Shown one piece after another: positions 1 to 10,207 of a stretch of 64,000 bases of DNA. This DNA comes from Tepidiphilus margaritifer DSM 15129. Its GTDB lineage: Bacteria; Pseudomonadota; Gammaproteobacteria; Burkholderiales; Rhodocyclaceae. The notes beneath the pieces were generated by a model. It made no database searches, was not told where the DNA came from, and worked only from the letters and a program-made list of their open reading frames with translations. Position 1 is the stretch's first letter, and each line of letters starts with the position of its first letter. The stretch spans positions 1-64,000 of the forward strand of contig NZ_AUDR01000014.1 of the NCBI RefSeq assembly GCF_000425565.1, given 5' to 3'. A program made the translations under genes and the position numbers.

Positions 1-30
1 GTTAGTGATGAGGTGGAGGATGATCAGCAT
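1..30 (-). CDS. start of a further polysaccharide-locus gene, cut by the left edge (possible GT4 glycosyltransferase)
   Basis: Only the first ten codons are visible. An ATG at 30 on the minus strand opens a frame reading MLIILHLITN that runs off the window. It begins 15 bases after the stop of the EpsG-like gene, so it looks like the next member of the same operon. Many GT4-type glycosyltransferases begin with a short hydrophobic strand of the form M-x-I-L-H-V-I-T-S, which this resembles. Ten residues cannot establish a family, so the family name is only a guess. Confidence 0.35.
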   Translation of the reverse strand, partial: MLIILHLITN

Positions 31-45
31 AATTGTTCAAACGTT

Positions 46-978
46 TTAATGATGAAGTCGCCTCCCGAATGAAAATTTACTCAAAAAAGAAATCGCAAAA
101 AAAGGAATCAAAACCCAAGAAAAAAGCATTACCCTATCATAATACGGGTATCCTGAAAACAAAAACCCCAAACCATTGGCAAAACAATAAAATCTGAACA
201 ATTCAACTTCAAATTCTTTGAATACTAATCCAAACAAATATCCAGCCAAATAAACAATTAAAGGCAACAATGATGCTAATAAAAAATAAAACTTAAACCC
301 AACCACATAATCCTCTGCGCTCACCAAAGGATCGAAACTTGTTATGATATCAAGATATATAAAAGTCCTAAAAAGATCACTTGTGTAGTAGCCGAAATCA
401 AGCACATAAAAAATAACAAAAATCACATAGATGGCTAGCGTTGGGACTAAGGCGCGGAAAATTTTTAACGCAAGTAAAGGAAAAAAATAAAATAAAAAAG
501 TAGGATGAAATAAAGATGCAACAATGATGTTAATAATCTTATCGCGAAAATCCTGCTTTTCATTAAAATAAAAGAAATTGGTTAAAAATAGATAACTAAA
601 ACCAAGCCCTTGTCTTAAAATAAAATCAGACAAGCTTTGGTACGGTGGGAAAAAAAATATACCCAATACAAACAATAAAATCAGAATTTTTTTTTGAGTT
701 ATTTTTAAAGAAAAACGCATTAATGAAAAGTAGAGCATAAAAAAAAGAAAAAATCTAAACAGCACAAACGGTATTCCGAGCACCGAGAATAAATAAGACA
801 GAAAATAATATCCAAATGAGGCAAGACCGAATATCTCTTTTCCTATATACTTTTCGTGGTAATTTTGTAAGTCGCCGCCATAGGTGCTTGATCCCCAATC
901 GAAAAATATAGCAAAAAAAACAAGGCACAAAAAAATCTGCGCAAAATAATTTGCAGCCTTTTTTTGAGAAAATTTCAT
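46..978 (-). CDS. EpsG/Wzy-like polysaccharide polymerase candidate, multi-spanning membrane protein
   Basis: A protein of about 310 residues, almost entirely hydrophobic, with roughly eight to ten membrane-spanning stretches. The N-terminal loop contains a GGDLQNYHEKY segment and a later RQGLGF segment. Both resemble the conserved features of the EpsG family, which acts as or alongside the oligosaccharide polymerase in exopolysaccharide loci. I chose the ATG at 978 because it falls 10 bases after the stop of the upstream glycosyltransferase; an earlier in-frame start at 1044 would overlap that gene by 56 bases. The gene is much more AT-rich than the rest of the window, which suggests recent transfer. 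Its role as the Wzy polymerase is inferred from topology and position next to a flippase and GT2 enzymes. Another membrane role, such as O-acetylation, is less likely. Confidence 0.7.
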   Translation of the reverse strand: MKFSQKKAANYFAQIFLCLVFFAIFFDWGSSTYGGDLQNYHEKYIGKEIFGLASFGYYFLSYLFSVLGIPFVLFRFFLFFMLYFSLMRFSLKITQKKILILLFVLGIFFFPPYQSLSDFILRQGLGFSYLFLTNFFYFNEKQDFRDKIINIIVASLFHPTFLFYFFPLLALKIFRALVPTLAIYVIFVIFYVLDFGYYTSDLFRTFIYLDIITSFDPLVSAEDYVVGFKFYFLLASLLPLIVYLAGYLFGLVFKEFEVELFRFYCFANGLGFLFSGYPYYDRVMLFSWVLIPFFAISFLSKFSFGRRLHH

Positions 979-988
979 AAATTTGAAA

Positions 989-1798
989 TTACTTTCGATC
1001 CTGCAAAATATTAAAATTTCGCGCAAAAACAGAAATAACCCCATACGCTATGGCCTTGATGGTTATTTTTGCGGCAACCTTCGGCGTCATACTGCCAATA
1101 TACCTCAATAAGGCAGTATTGTATTTAAGCATTTTATCTGCCCTTTTTAATATATTGGATCTGCTACTCAGCCTATCATCTCCCTTGCTTCTATACACTC
1201 GCACAGCCTCTTTTGAAACATAGGCTCGCCCCCCTGAATGCAATATTTTTATATAAGACAATGACTCGCAGCCACGCAATTCCTCGTTATAGATGTGCCG
1301 AAGGAATGTTGTTCTTTTTACTACTGGCAAGCATTCTCCGGGTGTGCCTTTGTTCAAAATATATCTGAAATCTATACTGCACTCCGCACTTGCGCTACCT
1401 ATTAAGACACCAGAGATCTCATCTATGCATCTAAAAAATATCATGTCGAACTCTGCGAGGCGTTTTAACTCATCTTGAATTATTTGACCTGCATTTTGCA
1501 AGAAAAAATCATCAGAATCCATAAAGACCAGCCAATCACCACGCGCAGCAAAAGCTCCGATGTTCTTCGCTCCAGTAACACCATGATTTTCTTTTAGTTT
1601 AATAATTTTTAAAGTTCCAGATACAATTTCTTTAGCATACTTCTCTTGCAAATATTCGACAGTTCCATCCGTCGATGCATCATCCACTACTATAACTTCA
1701 TACGCATGGCCTTCAGATACAAAATTTAGGGAAGAATCCAGCGAACGAGCAATCAAGCTTTTTCGGTTATAGGTCGGAGTAATTATTGATAATTTCAT
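989..1798 (-). CDS. family 2 glycosyltransferase
   Basis: 269 residues with the GT-A fold signature of family 2. The N-terminus reads MKLSIITPTYNR, followed by VVDDASTDGT (residues 38-47), which binds the nucleotide, and the metal-binding DSDD at residues 94-97. It would transfer one sugar from an activated donor onto the growing lipid-linked repeat unit at the cytoplasmic face of the membrane. The ATG at 1798 directly abuts the stop of the preceding GT2 gene, so the two are almost certainly co-transcribed. Base composition is AT-rich, like its left neighbour. Donor and acceptor cannot be read from the sequence. Confidence 0.88.
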   Translation of the reverse strand: MKLSIITPTYNRKSLIARSLDSSLNFVSEGHAYEVIVVDDASTDGTVEYLQEKYAKEIVSGTLKIIKLKENHGVTGAKNIGAFAARGDWLVFMDSDDFFLQNAGQIIQDELKRLAEFDMIFFRCIDEISGVLIGSASAECSIDFRYILNKGTPGECLPVVKRTTFLRHIYNEELRGCESLSYIKILHSGGRAYVSKEAVRVYRSKGDDRLSSRSNILKRADKMLKYNTALLRYIGSMTPKVAAKITIKAIAYGVISVFARNFNILQDRK

Positions 1799-2722
1799 TT
1801 AAATAGGCGATCTAAAAAATTTGATATATCTATAAGTCCTTAAAAAATTCATCACCACAGACGGACGAAAAAACTCCAAAAGCAACTTTAAACCCAATGC
1901 GACATCTTGATTGTTTTTTATATTTATTAAGGCTGTTTTCAAAAAAAGCACCCCAAGGTCACTCGAATTCTCTGGATATTCCTTCAGAAGCATCCTGAGA
2001 TTTCTCAGGAATGTTTCCTTGATCTTCGGACTCTGCGTTAATCCGACTCCAGAACGATATACACCCAAAACATCATTCAGATATACACCAGTTCCATGCG
2101 ATAAGTTTACCACATTGAGAAAAAAATCCATAAAATCCTGCGACGGATAATATTTAGGCAGCGTATTTTTTCGGAAACACTTTGAACTATGACAGGCTAT
2201 ACTCCCCAGCATCATAAGATCTCGCTGCGTAAAAACATGTTTCCCTATTTTTTCTAAATCTATTAGATCATCATAAAAAATTGATGATTTTTCATCCAAT
2301 ATTTTCATCCGATGCCATACAACTACACAGTCACTGTTATTATCCAGAACATCGACCTGGGCCTGTAATTTGCCTGGCAAAGCGTAATCATCTCCATCCA
2401 TATGGCATATATAATCAGCCGATGCCGCTGTATAAACAGCAATGACATTCCTGCAAGGACCTAAATTTTTCTCATGGAAAATTGGTTTAACTATATTAGG
2501 ATACTTTTCTTGAAATTGGCGCACAATCTCTCGCGTTCCATCCGTGGAACAATCATCCCCTACGATAATCTCAAAGTCAAAATTCGTTTTCTGATCCACA
2601 AGGCTTTGCAGACATTGCCCAATGTATTTCTCCTGGTTATACGTAACCACGCAAACGGAGACTTTTGGTCTTCTTTCCATTCTGCTCGTGTCTTCTATTT
2701 TTTTCTCAACCTGCGAATTCAT
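1799..2722 (-). CDS. family 2 glycosyltransferase
   Basis: 307 residues. The GT-A core reads VSVCVVTYNQ (21-30), VGDDCSTDGT (54-63) and HMDGDD (107-112), the last carrying the metal-binding acidic motif. The enzyme should add a sugar to the repeat unit of the capsule or O-antigen. The ATG at 2722 is preferred because GGGAG lies 8 bases upstream; an in-frame TTG at 2737 has less support. The start lies inside the end of the flippase gene (17-base overlap), which implies translational coupling. The C-terminal 100 residues are helical and variable, as usual. It shares the AT-rich composition of the two genes to its left, and the composition change falls almost exactly at its start. Confidence 0.88.
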   Translation of the reverse strand: MNSQVEKKIEDTSRMERRPKVSVCVVTYNQEKYIGQCLQSLVDQKTNFDFEIIVGDDCSTDGTREIVRQFQEKYPNIVKPIFHEKNLGPCRNVIAVYTAASADYICHMDGDDYALPGKLQAQVDVLDNNSDCVVVWHRMKILDEKSSIFYDDLIDLEKIGKHVFTQRDLMMLGSIACHSSKCFRKNTLPKYYPSQDFMDFFLNVVNLSHGTGVYLNDVLGVYRSGVGLTQSPKIKETFLRNLRMLLKEYPENSSDLGVLFLKTALINIKNNQDVALGLKLLLEFFRPSVVMNFLRTYRYIKFFRSPI

Positions 2723-4205
2723 TGGCTTTTCTCCCAAACCTTACCCGCCCCGCAAAGGCATAACACAATAGCAACAGCACCATCCCCGCAGTCATCAGCT
2801 CTGCAATTAAAAGAATGCGGTTGTCTGTCCAGTGCATGCACAGCAGCGCGGCAATTGTACACAAAAGTGCTGGGGCGACGGGTTGAAAAATATCATGCAA
2901 CAGCCATCTGGCATGCATGCCTGGAGCGAATTGGCGGTGCACCAGTGGCGTCCACAAGAATAAATATATCGCATTGGAAACGAGCCATGCCCAACCCGCG
3001 CCCGTCATGCCATGGTGCATCGCGGCCCATACCACAGAGGGGATGAGCAAGCCTACAAAGCCGATGTTACCTATGAGGTGCAGGCGCAGGTTGCCTTTGG
3101 CGTATTGCAGATAGTACGGAAACGCGCTCACGGCCAGAATGCCGTAGCCTACCGCATACAGCGTGAGCACGGGGGCGGATTTGGTCATCAATTCGGCGTT
3201 GCCCGTCCAAGCCCATAGCACTTGCGCAGGGAAACAAGCCAACACCAGCGCCGCCGGCGCGGTCACCACAGCTACCATTCGCGTAGCTTGGCGGTATAGG
3301 GCGATCAGTTCTGCTTCTTTGCCCTCCGCCTGAAGGCGTGACATACGCGGCAAAATAGCGCTGCTGATGGGGCCACCTAGAATGGAGATGCCACTGGCCA
3401 CCAGCACGGCGACGGTAAAGTAACCATAGTCGGCCAACGGCAAAATTTTGGAGAGCAGCAGCTTGTCGGTCTGCGTGACCAGCACCCACACCGACGAGGT
3501 AAAGGCTATGGTCAACGAGAATTTGAGCATGGGCTTGAGCGGCGCCCATTGCCACGCAAGGCGCTGACCCGCGGGCAGCGGCGGCAGCAGCCGGTGCGCC
3601 AGCAGCATGAGCCCACCAAGTTCCAGCACGGCCACGCCGAGCTGGTAGCCAAAAAATGCCTCAGGCGTGGCGCTTACATACATCAGCAATGGAAGCACGC
3701 ACACAAAGCGCAGCGTGGCAATGGCGGCATTGAAGGCGCTGAGCCATACCAGCCGCTCGGAGCCGCTGACCACGCCGCGATACAGGCCGCACATCCAGCG
3801 CAACGCCACGGCCAGCCCCATGAGCTGGAGCGCCAAGTTGACTTGTGCAGTGGGTAGATGCTCGGCACGGAGCCAGTTGGCGCCGATGAGCGGCGCACAT
3901 GCACACAACACCGCCCCGCCTACCACCGCCACCACCAAAAAAATGCCTTGTAGCGCGCGCACGAATTGGCGATATCCTACGGCATCGAGTGCCCCACCCC
4001 GAAAACGCGCCGTCTCGCGCGCCACAGTGGGCGTGAGTCCCAAATCCAGCAGGTTGAACCACGCCTGCAGCATGGCAAAAAACCCCACCAAACCATACGC
4101 CTCTGCCCCCATGTAGCGCAGATACAACGGCACCACGACAATGCCCACCAGTGTGACGTAGATCTGGCTGGCGTAGGTGGCAAGGATGTTGGTTTTGAGG
4201 GTCAT
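2706..4205 (-). CDS. Wzx-type polysaccharide flippase (MATE/MVF superfamily)
   Basis: 499 residues with about twelve to fourteen predicted membrane helices, no signal peptide, and the typical opening of this superfamily (a helix, then VPLYLRYMGAEAYGLVGF at about residues 25-42). Such proteins flip undecaprenyl-linked repeat units from the cytoplasmic to the periplasmic face before polymerisation. The start is an ATG that overlaps the stop of the upstream acetyltransferase as ATGA. It is followed by two GT2 genes and a polymerase candidate, which matches a Wzx/Wzy-dependent pathway. Its base composition is intermediate between the AT-rich left end and the GC-rich remainder. The substrate is unknown. 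Confidence 0.85.
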   Translation of the reverse strand: MTLKTNILATYASQIYVTLVGIVVVPLYLRYMGAEAYGLVGFFAMLQAWFNLLDLGLTPTVARETARFRGGALDAVGYRQFVRALQGIFLVVAVVGGAVLCACAPLIGANWLRAEHLPTAQVNLALQLMGLAVALRWMCGLYRGVVSGSERLVWLSAFNAAIATLRFVCVLPLLMYVSATPEAFFGYQLGVAVLELGGLMLLAHRLLPPLPAGQRLAWQWAPLKPMLKFSLTIAFTSSVWVLVTQTDKLLLSKILPLADYGYFTVAVLVASGISILGGPISSAILPRMSRLQAEGKEAELIALYRQATRMVAVVTAPAALVLACFPAQVLWAWTGNAELMTKSAPVLTLYAVGYGILAVSAFPYYLQYAKGNLRLHLIGNIGFVGLLIPSVVWAAMHHGMTGAGWAWLVSNAIYLFLWTPLVHRQFAPGMHARWLLHDIFQPVAPALLCTIAALLCMHWTDNRILLIAELMTAGMVLLLLCYAFAGRVRFGRKANEFAG

Positions 4206-4771
4206 TGGACCAGAGATTGTAAAAAGCGCTTCTCAACCTCCAATAGATCGCGCTTGCGATCCTTGATTCTGCGTGCCGGATTTCCCGCATAAATGCCGAA
4301 TGCCTTGCAATCGCGATTGACGAGGCTAAGGGCGCCAACGGCTACGCCCTCTTCGAGCGTCACACCGGGTAAAACGACGCTGCCACTACCGATGATCACA
4401 TGTCGGCCAAGCCAAACGTCGGCATGAGTTACGCCGGTATATTCAGTGGGAACCGTTGGATTGGTCAAGGCTGCGCCTGAATAGTCATCACTGCTTGAAT
4501 AGATTGATACTTTAGACGAGAGACCACTAAAATCCGAAAGGGTTATTCTCCCTTTGCCAATCAGGGAAGAAAAAACCGCGATATGCACATAATTGCCAAT
4601 GATGATTCCCCCGTCTCCAGCCGCCAGTACACAAAAGTCGTCGATCCGGACATGGTTTCCCAAAGTGATGCGGCTGATGCCGTAAAATGACGCTCGATCG
4701 GAAATCTGAACGTTTTCTCCCACGGCAGCAAATCCCATCGCGTCAATGGCATCACGGCTCAACATGGGCAT
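4202..4771 (-). CDS. left-handed beta-helix acyltransferase (sugar O- or N-acetyltransferase)
   Basis: 189 residues with hexapeptide repeats through most of the chain and the characteristic C-terminal block that ends IYAGNPARRIKDRK, as in WbbJ/WcaF-type acetyltransferases using acetyl-CoA. Such enzymes work as trimers in the cytoplasm. The gene starts 3 bases after the aminotransferase stop and overlaps the flippase start by 4 bases, so it belongs to the same operon. Being next to a 4-amino-sugar aminotransferase, it could N-acetylate the dTDP-4-amino-4,6-dideoxyhexose made by that enzyme. An O-acetyltransferase acting on the repeat unit is equally compatible with the family. A second in-frame ATG lies two codons downstream. 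Confidence 0.8.
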   Translation of the reverse strand: MPMLSRDAIDAMGFAAVGENVQISDRASFYGISRITLGNHVRIDDFCVLAAGDGGIIIGNYVHIAVFSSLIGKGRITLSDFSGLSSKVSIYSSSDDYSGAALTNPTVPTEYTGVTHADVWLGRHVIIGSGSVVLPGVTLEEGVAVGALSLVNRDCKAFGIYAGNPARRIKDRKRDLLEVEKRFLQSLVQ

Positions 4772-4774
4772 GAT

Positions 4775-5899
4775 TCAGGCACCTCGGACAAGATCAATGA
4801 CGCGCTGTTGGTCGGACGGTTGTAGCGCGGGATAGATCGGCAAACACAGCACCTTGTCTGCCATGGCCGCAGCCACGGGCAGATTGCTGCGTGCGGCCGA
4901 GGGCAGGCCGCGGTACATGGGAAAATCCGAGATCAGCGGGTAGAAGTAGCGCCGAGCGTAGATGCCATGCTCTTTGAGTCGTTCATAGAGCGCGTCGCGG
5001 CTCAGTGGATAGTCCGGTTCGACGAGGATGGGAAAATAGGCGTAGTTTCCAACTTTTTCCCCTGCGTCGGGCAAGCAGCGGATGCCGGGTACGTGCTGCA
5101 GGGCTTCGCGGTAACGTGCGTCGATGCGCCGGCGTGCGTCGATGGCAGCATCGATATGCTTGAGTTGCAGCAGACCGAAAGCGGCGTTGATCTCGCTCAT
5201 CTTGCCGTTGATGCCGGGCGCGACGACGGTAACTTCATCGACGAAACCGAAATTCTTGAGGTGATCGATACGCTGCTTGGTCTTGGCGTCGGGGCTGACG
5301 ATGGCACCGCCCTCGAAGGTGTTGAAGACCTTGGTGGCGTGGAAACTTAGCACCGAGAGATCGCCATGACGCAGGATGCTGCCGCCCGCGTCTTGCACGC
5401 CGAAAGCATGAGCAGCGTCGTAGATAACCTTGAGATTGTAAATATCGGCAATTCGCTGAATGGCAGCCACGTCGCAGGGATGCCCATAGCAATGCACGGG
5501 CAGGATGGCGGTGGTGTGCGGCGTGATGGCGGCTTCAATCTTAGTTGGATCAAGGTTGAATGTGTCCGGGTCGATATCGACGAACACGGGTTTGATGCCG
5601 TTCCACAACAGTGCGTGCGCGGTGGCGACGAAAGAATACGGAGTGGTGATGACTTCGCCGGTGATGCGCAAGGCTTGCAGGGCGGTGACCAAGGCTAGGG
5701 TGCCATTAGCGAACAAGCTGATGTGCTTCACGCCAAGGTAGTCACAGAGTTCTTTTTCGAGCTGTTGGTGAAAGGGACCACCGTTGGTGAGAATTTTGTT
5801 GGCCCAGATTTGCTGCAGGTAAGGGATAAAGTCTTCGAGTGGCGGCAGGTGGGGTTGGGTGACGTAAATGACTTGCGGGGTGGCGGATGGGGTGGTCAT
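4775..5899 (-). CDS. DegT/DnrJ/EryC1/StrS aminotransferase, probable dTDP-4-keto-6-deoxyhexose transaminase (VioA-like)
   Basis: 374 residues, a PLP-dependent sugar aminotransferase. The Schiff-base lysine is K190 in the SFHATK motif; DAAHAFG (about 161-167) supplies the cofactor-binding aspartate. The N-terminal half (TQPHLPPLEDF, then ITTPYSFVATAHALLWNG) reads like VioA-type enzymes that aminate dTDP-4-keto-6-deoxyglucose at C4 with glutamate as donor. The immediately upstream rfbA and rfbB would make exactly that substrate, and the downstream acetyltransferase could finish the sugar. The ATG at 5899 is chosen because AAGG lies 10 bases upstream and it starts just after the rfbA stop; the longer frame would run into rfbA. 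No 3,4-ketoisomerase gene is visible, which favours amination at C4 over C3. Specificity is inferred. Confidence 0.85.
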   Translation of the reverse strand: MTTPSATPQVIYVTQPHLPPLEDFIPYLQQIWANKILTNGGPFHQQLEKELCDYLGVKHISLFANGTLALVTALQALRITGEVITTPYSFVATAHALLWNGIKPVFVDIDPDTFNLDPTKIEAAITPHTTAILPVHCYGHPCDVAAIQRIADIYNLKVIYDAAHAFGVQDAGGSILRHGDLSVLSFHATKVFNTFEGGAIVSPDAKTKQRIDHLKNFGFVDEVTVVAPGINGKMSEINAAFGLLQLKHIDAAIDARRRIDARYREALQHVPGIRCLPDAGEKVGNYAYFPILVEPDYPLSRDALYERLKEHGIYARRYFYPLISDFPMYRGLPSAARSNLPVAAAMADKVLCLPIYPALQPSDQQRVIDLVRGA

Positions 5900-5906
5900 A
5901 ATGGGA

Positions 5907-6809
5907 TTACCTTGCAAATTCTTCGATGAAACGCAGCAGGTATTGGCCATAGCCGGTTTTGGCCAGCGCCATGGCTTGACGGTGGAGCTGCGCGGTGTCT
6001 ATCCAGCCTTGACGCCAGGCGATTTCTTCAGGGCAGGCGATTTTGAGGCCCTGGCGGCGTTCGAGCGTGGCGATGAACTGACCGGCATCCAGCAGACTGT
6101 CATGCGTGCCGGTGTCCAGCCAGGCGTAGCCGCGGCCCATGATTTGCACGTTGAGCTGGCCGCGCTCAAGATAAACTTGGTTGACAGAGGTGATCTCCAG
6201 CTCGCCACGGGAGCTGGGACGCACGGCGCGCGCGATGTCCACCACTTGGGCGTCGTAGAAGTAGAGGCCGGTAACGGCGTAGTTGGACTTTGGCGCCTTG
6301 GGCTTTTCTTCGATGCTGATGGCGCGGCCTTGGGCATCGAAGGAGACGACGCCGTAACGCTCGGGATCTTGCACGTGGTACGCGAAGACGGTGGCGCCCT
6401 GGCTGCGCTGCGCTGCGTGCGCGAGCAGTTCAGGAAAGTCTTGGCCGTAGAAGATGTTGTCGCCGAGCACGAGTGCCGATGGGCTGTTGCCGATGAAGGC
6501 TTCCCCGATCAAAAACGCCTGCGCGAGCCCGTCGGGGCTGGGTTGCACGGCATAGTGCAGCTGCATGCCCCACTGACTGCCGTCGCCCAGCAGTTCGGCA
6601 AAACGCGGTGTGTCGTGCGGGGTGCTGATGACGAGCACCTCGCGGATGCCCGCGAGCATGAGCGTGCTCAGCGGGTAGTAGATCATGGGTTTGTCGTACA
6701 CGGGCAGCAGTTGTTTGCTGATGGCAAGCGTTGCCGGATGCAGCCGCGTGCCAGCGCCACCAGCGAGGATGATGCCCTTGCGGCGGGGATGCGGCGGGTT
6801 TGGGTTCAT
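5907..6809 (-). CDS. rfbA: glucose-1-phosphate thymidylyltransferase
   Basis: 300 residues, full length for RfbA/RmlA. It condenses dTTP with glucose-1-phosphate to dTDP-glucose, the entry step to dTDP-deoxysugars. The nucleotide-binding signature [16 protein letters not shown] sits at residues 12-27 and is followed by [18 protein letters not shown]. The ATG at 6809 has AGGGAG at a good distance. It lies between rfbB upstream and the aminotransferase downstream in one operon. No rmlC or rmlD is present in the visible part of the locus, so a product other than dTDP-rhamnose is likely, although those genes could lie outside the window. Confidence 0.95.
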   Translation of the reverse strand: MNPNPPHPRRKGIILAGGAGTRLHPATLAISKQLLPVYDKPMIYYPLSTLMLAGIREVLVISTPHDTPRFAELLGDGSQWGMQLHYAVQPSPDGLAQAFLIGEAFIGNSPSALVLGDNIFYGQDFPELLAHAAQRSQGATVFAYHVQDPERYGVVSFDAQGRAISIEEKPKAPKSNYAVTGLYFYDAQVVDIARAVRPSSRGELEITSVNQVYLERGQLNVQIMGRGYAWLDTGTHDSLLDAGQFIATLERRQGLKIACPEEIAWRQGWIDTAQLHRQAMALAKTGYGQYLLRFIEEFAR

Positions 6810-6836
6810 GGATTCTCCCTGGTCTGTTCTTTTCGA

Positions 6837-7895
6837 TTACGCACCACACTGCCGCGCCACCCACTCCCGATAGGCGCCGCTTTGCACGCGCTGCACCCAG
6901 TCCGGGTGGTCCAGGTACCGCTGCACGGTCTGGCGGATGCCGGTCTCGAAGGTCTCGGCCGGGCGCCAGCCGAGTTCGCGCTCGATCTTGCGCGCATCGA
7001 TGGCGTAGCGGCGGTCGTGGCCAGGGCGGTCGGGCACGTGGGTGATCTGCTCGCGGTAGGATCGCCCGTCGGCGCGCGGGCGCAGTTCGTCCAGCAGCGC
7101 GCAGATGGCGTGCACGATCTCGAGGTTGGGCTTTTCGTTCCAGCCGCCGATGTTGTAGGTCTGGCCCACGCGGCCTGCGGCGAGCACGCGGCGAATGGCG
7201 CTGCAGTGGTCGAGCACGTAGAGCCAGTCGCGAACTTGCTGCCCGTCGCCATAGACGGGCAGGGGTTTGCCCGCCAGGGCGTTGACGATCATGAGCGGGA
7301 TGAGTTTTTCCGGGAACTGGTAGGGGCCGTAGTTGTTGGAGCAGTTGGTGGTGAGCACCGGCAGGCCGTAGGTGTGATGCCAGGCGCGCACCAGGTGATC
7401 GCTGGCGGCCTTGCTGGCGGAGTATGGGCTGTTGGGCTGGTACGGATGGGTCTCGGCGAAGGGCGGATCGCCGGGGCCCAGGGTGCCATAGACCTCGTCG
7501 GTGCTGACGTGCAGGAAGCGAAAGGCGGACTTCTCGGCCTGGGGCAACGCGCTCCAGTGGGCGCGCACGGCCTCCAACAGGCGGAAGGTGCCCACCACGT
7601 TGGTCTGGATGAAGTCCTCCGGACCGTGGATGGAGCGGTCGACGTGGCTCTCGGCCGCGAAGTGCAGCACGGCGCGTGGGTGGTGTTCGGCCAGCAGCCG
7701 CTCGATCAGGGCGCGGTCGCCGATGTCGCCCTGCACGAAGATGTGGCGCGCGTCACCGTCCAGCGCGGCCAGGTTGTCGCGGTTGCCGGCGTAGGTGAGC
7801 TTGTCCAGGGTGACGACGGGCTCGTCGCTGTGCGCCAGCCAGTCGAGAACGAAATTGCTGCCGATGAAGCCGGCACCGCCGGTGACGAGAATCAT
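6837..7895 (-). CDS. rfbB: dTDP-glucose 4,6-dehydratase
   Basis: 352 residues, an extended short-chain dehydrogenase. The NAD-binding motif TGGAGFIG is at residues 5-12, the substrate and catalytic residues are in [11 protein letters not shown] and STDEVYG, and the YxxxK pair is in [13 protein letters not shown]. It converts dTDP-glucose to dTDP-4-keto-6-deoxyglucose in the cytoplasm. The start ATG overlaps the stop of the epimerase gene (ATGA), so it is translationally coupled to it. Together with rfbA it provides the substrate for the adjacent aminotransferase. Confidence 0.96.
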   Translation of the reverse strand: MILVTGGAGFIGSNFVLDWLAHSDEPVVTLDKLTYAGNRDNLAALDGDARHIFVQGDIGDRALIERLLAEHHPRAVLHFAAESHVDRSIHGPEDFIQTNVVGTFRLLEAVRAHWSALPQAEKSAFRFLHVSTDEVYGTLGPGDPPFAETHPYQPNSPYSASKAASDHLVRAWHHTYGLPVLTTNCSNNYGPYQFPEKLIPLMIVNALAGKPLPVYGDGQQVRDWLYVLDHCSAIRRVLAAGRVGQTYNIGGWNEKPNLEIVHAICALLDELRPRADGRSYREQITHVPDRPGHDRRYAIDARKIERELGWRPAETFETGIRQTVQRYLDHPDWVQRVQSGAYREWVARQCGA

Positions 7896-8917
7896 GACCT
7901 GTTGCGTTCCACACCAAAGTACTCAAGATACCATTGCACGAACTTGATGACACCTTCGTGCACTGGCGTCTGGGGCCGGTAACCGGTCAGCCGCAACAAC
8001 AGCGTGCAATCGGCCCAGGTGGCGGGTACGTCGCCGGTTTGCATGGGCAGGTAGTTGCGGATGGCTTTTTTGCCCAGCTCCGCTTCGATGGCTTCGATGA
8101 AGTCGAGCAGACGCACCTGGTTGGAGTTGCCGATGTTGACCACACGCCACGGCGCGGCGGGGCTGAGGGTGTCACCTTCGATGGGTTGATCGCGTTGATC
8201 CAGCGGCGGTGGGGGCACGTCGATCAGCAGCCGGATGGCGCGCACGAGGTCCGCCACGTAGGTGAAGTCCCGGTACATGTCGCCGTGGTTGTAGATGTCG
8301 ATGGGCGTGCCTTCGAGAATGCCCTTGGTGAATTTGAAGAGCGCCATGTCCGGTCGCCCCCAGGGGCCGTAGACGGTGAAGAAGCGGAACATCGTGGTAG
8401 GCACGCCGTGGATGTGGGCGTAGGCGTGCGCCATGGCCTCGTTGGCTTTTTTAGTAGCCGCGTAGAGGGTGAGAGGCGTGTCGGTTTTTTGGCTCTCTAC
8501 AAAAGGCATGTCGGTGTTCGCGCCATATACGCTGCTCGTGGAGGCCATGAGCAAATGGCGAGGCTGAAGGGCCCTGGCAATTTCCAACAGGTTGGCGGTG
8601 CCTACAAGGTTGGCGTCGATATAGGCGCGGGGGTTTTCCAGGCTGTAGCGCACGCCGGCTTGTGCCGCGAGGTGGACGATGACCTCGGGCTGCGCGGCAC
8701 GCACGGCGGATTCGAGCGCGGGAGCATCTTCCAGCATCGCCTCGGTGGCCGTGAAACCGGGATATTCGCTCAGGATGGCATGGCGCCGGCGCTTGAGATT
8801 GACGTCGTAGTAGTCGGTGAGGCCATCGTAGCCATGGACGACATGGCCTTCCTCCAGCAGCAGCCGCGCAAGATGGAAACCGATGAATCCGGCGGTGCCG
8901 GTAATGAAAACACGCAT
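7892..8917 (-). CDS. NAD-dependent nucleotide-sugar epimerase, CapI / UDP-glucuronate 4-epimerase type
   Basis: 341 residues with the Rossmann motif [11 protein letters not shown] at the N-terminus, the catalytic serine-threonine region ASTSSVYG, and YxxxK in [10 protein letters not shown]. The blocks [13 protein letters not shown] and [10 protein letters not shown] are those of the CapI/LspL group, which epimerises UDP-uronic acids at C4. The ATG at 8917 is chosen because GGAAGG lies 8 bases upstream. A GTG two codons earlier would overlap the preceding stop as GTGA and remains possible. Its immediate upstream neighbour is a nucleotide-sugar dehydrogenase, so the pair would make a UDP-hexuronic acid and then its C4 epimer. 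Whether the sugar is N-acetylated cannot be settled from sequence alone. Confidence 0.85.
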   Translation of the reverse strand: MRVFITGTAGFIGFHLARLLLEEGHVVHGYDGLTDYYDVNLKRRRHAILSEYPGFTATEAMLEDAPALESAVRAAQPEVIVHLAAQAGVRYSLENPRAYIDANLVGTANLLEIARALQPRHLLMASTSSVYGANTDMPFVESQKTDTPLTLYAATKKANEAMAHAYAHIHGVPTTMFRFFTVYGPWGRPDMALFKFTKGILEGTPIDIYNHGDMYRDFTYVADLVRAIRLLIDVPPPPLDQRDQPIEGDTLSPAAPWRVVNIGNSNQVRLLDFIEAIEAELGKKAIRNYLPMQTGDVPATWADCTLLLRLTGYRPQTPVHEGVIKFVQWYLEYFGVERNRS

Positions 8918-8919
8918 GG

Positions 8920-10191
<1,272 letters not shown>

Positions 10192-10207
10192 GGATGTTTT
10201 TCCTTTC

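Noticed and set aside
5868-7982. Long open frame of 704 codons on the plus strand
   Set aside because: Antisense to rfbA and rfbB; composition and lack of motifs mark it as a shadow frame.
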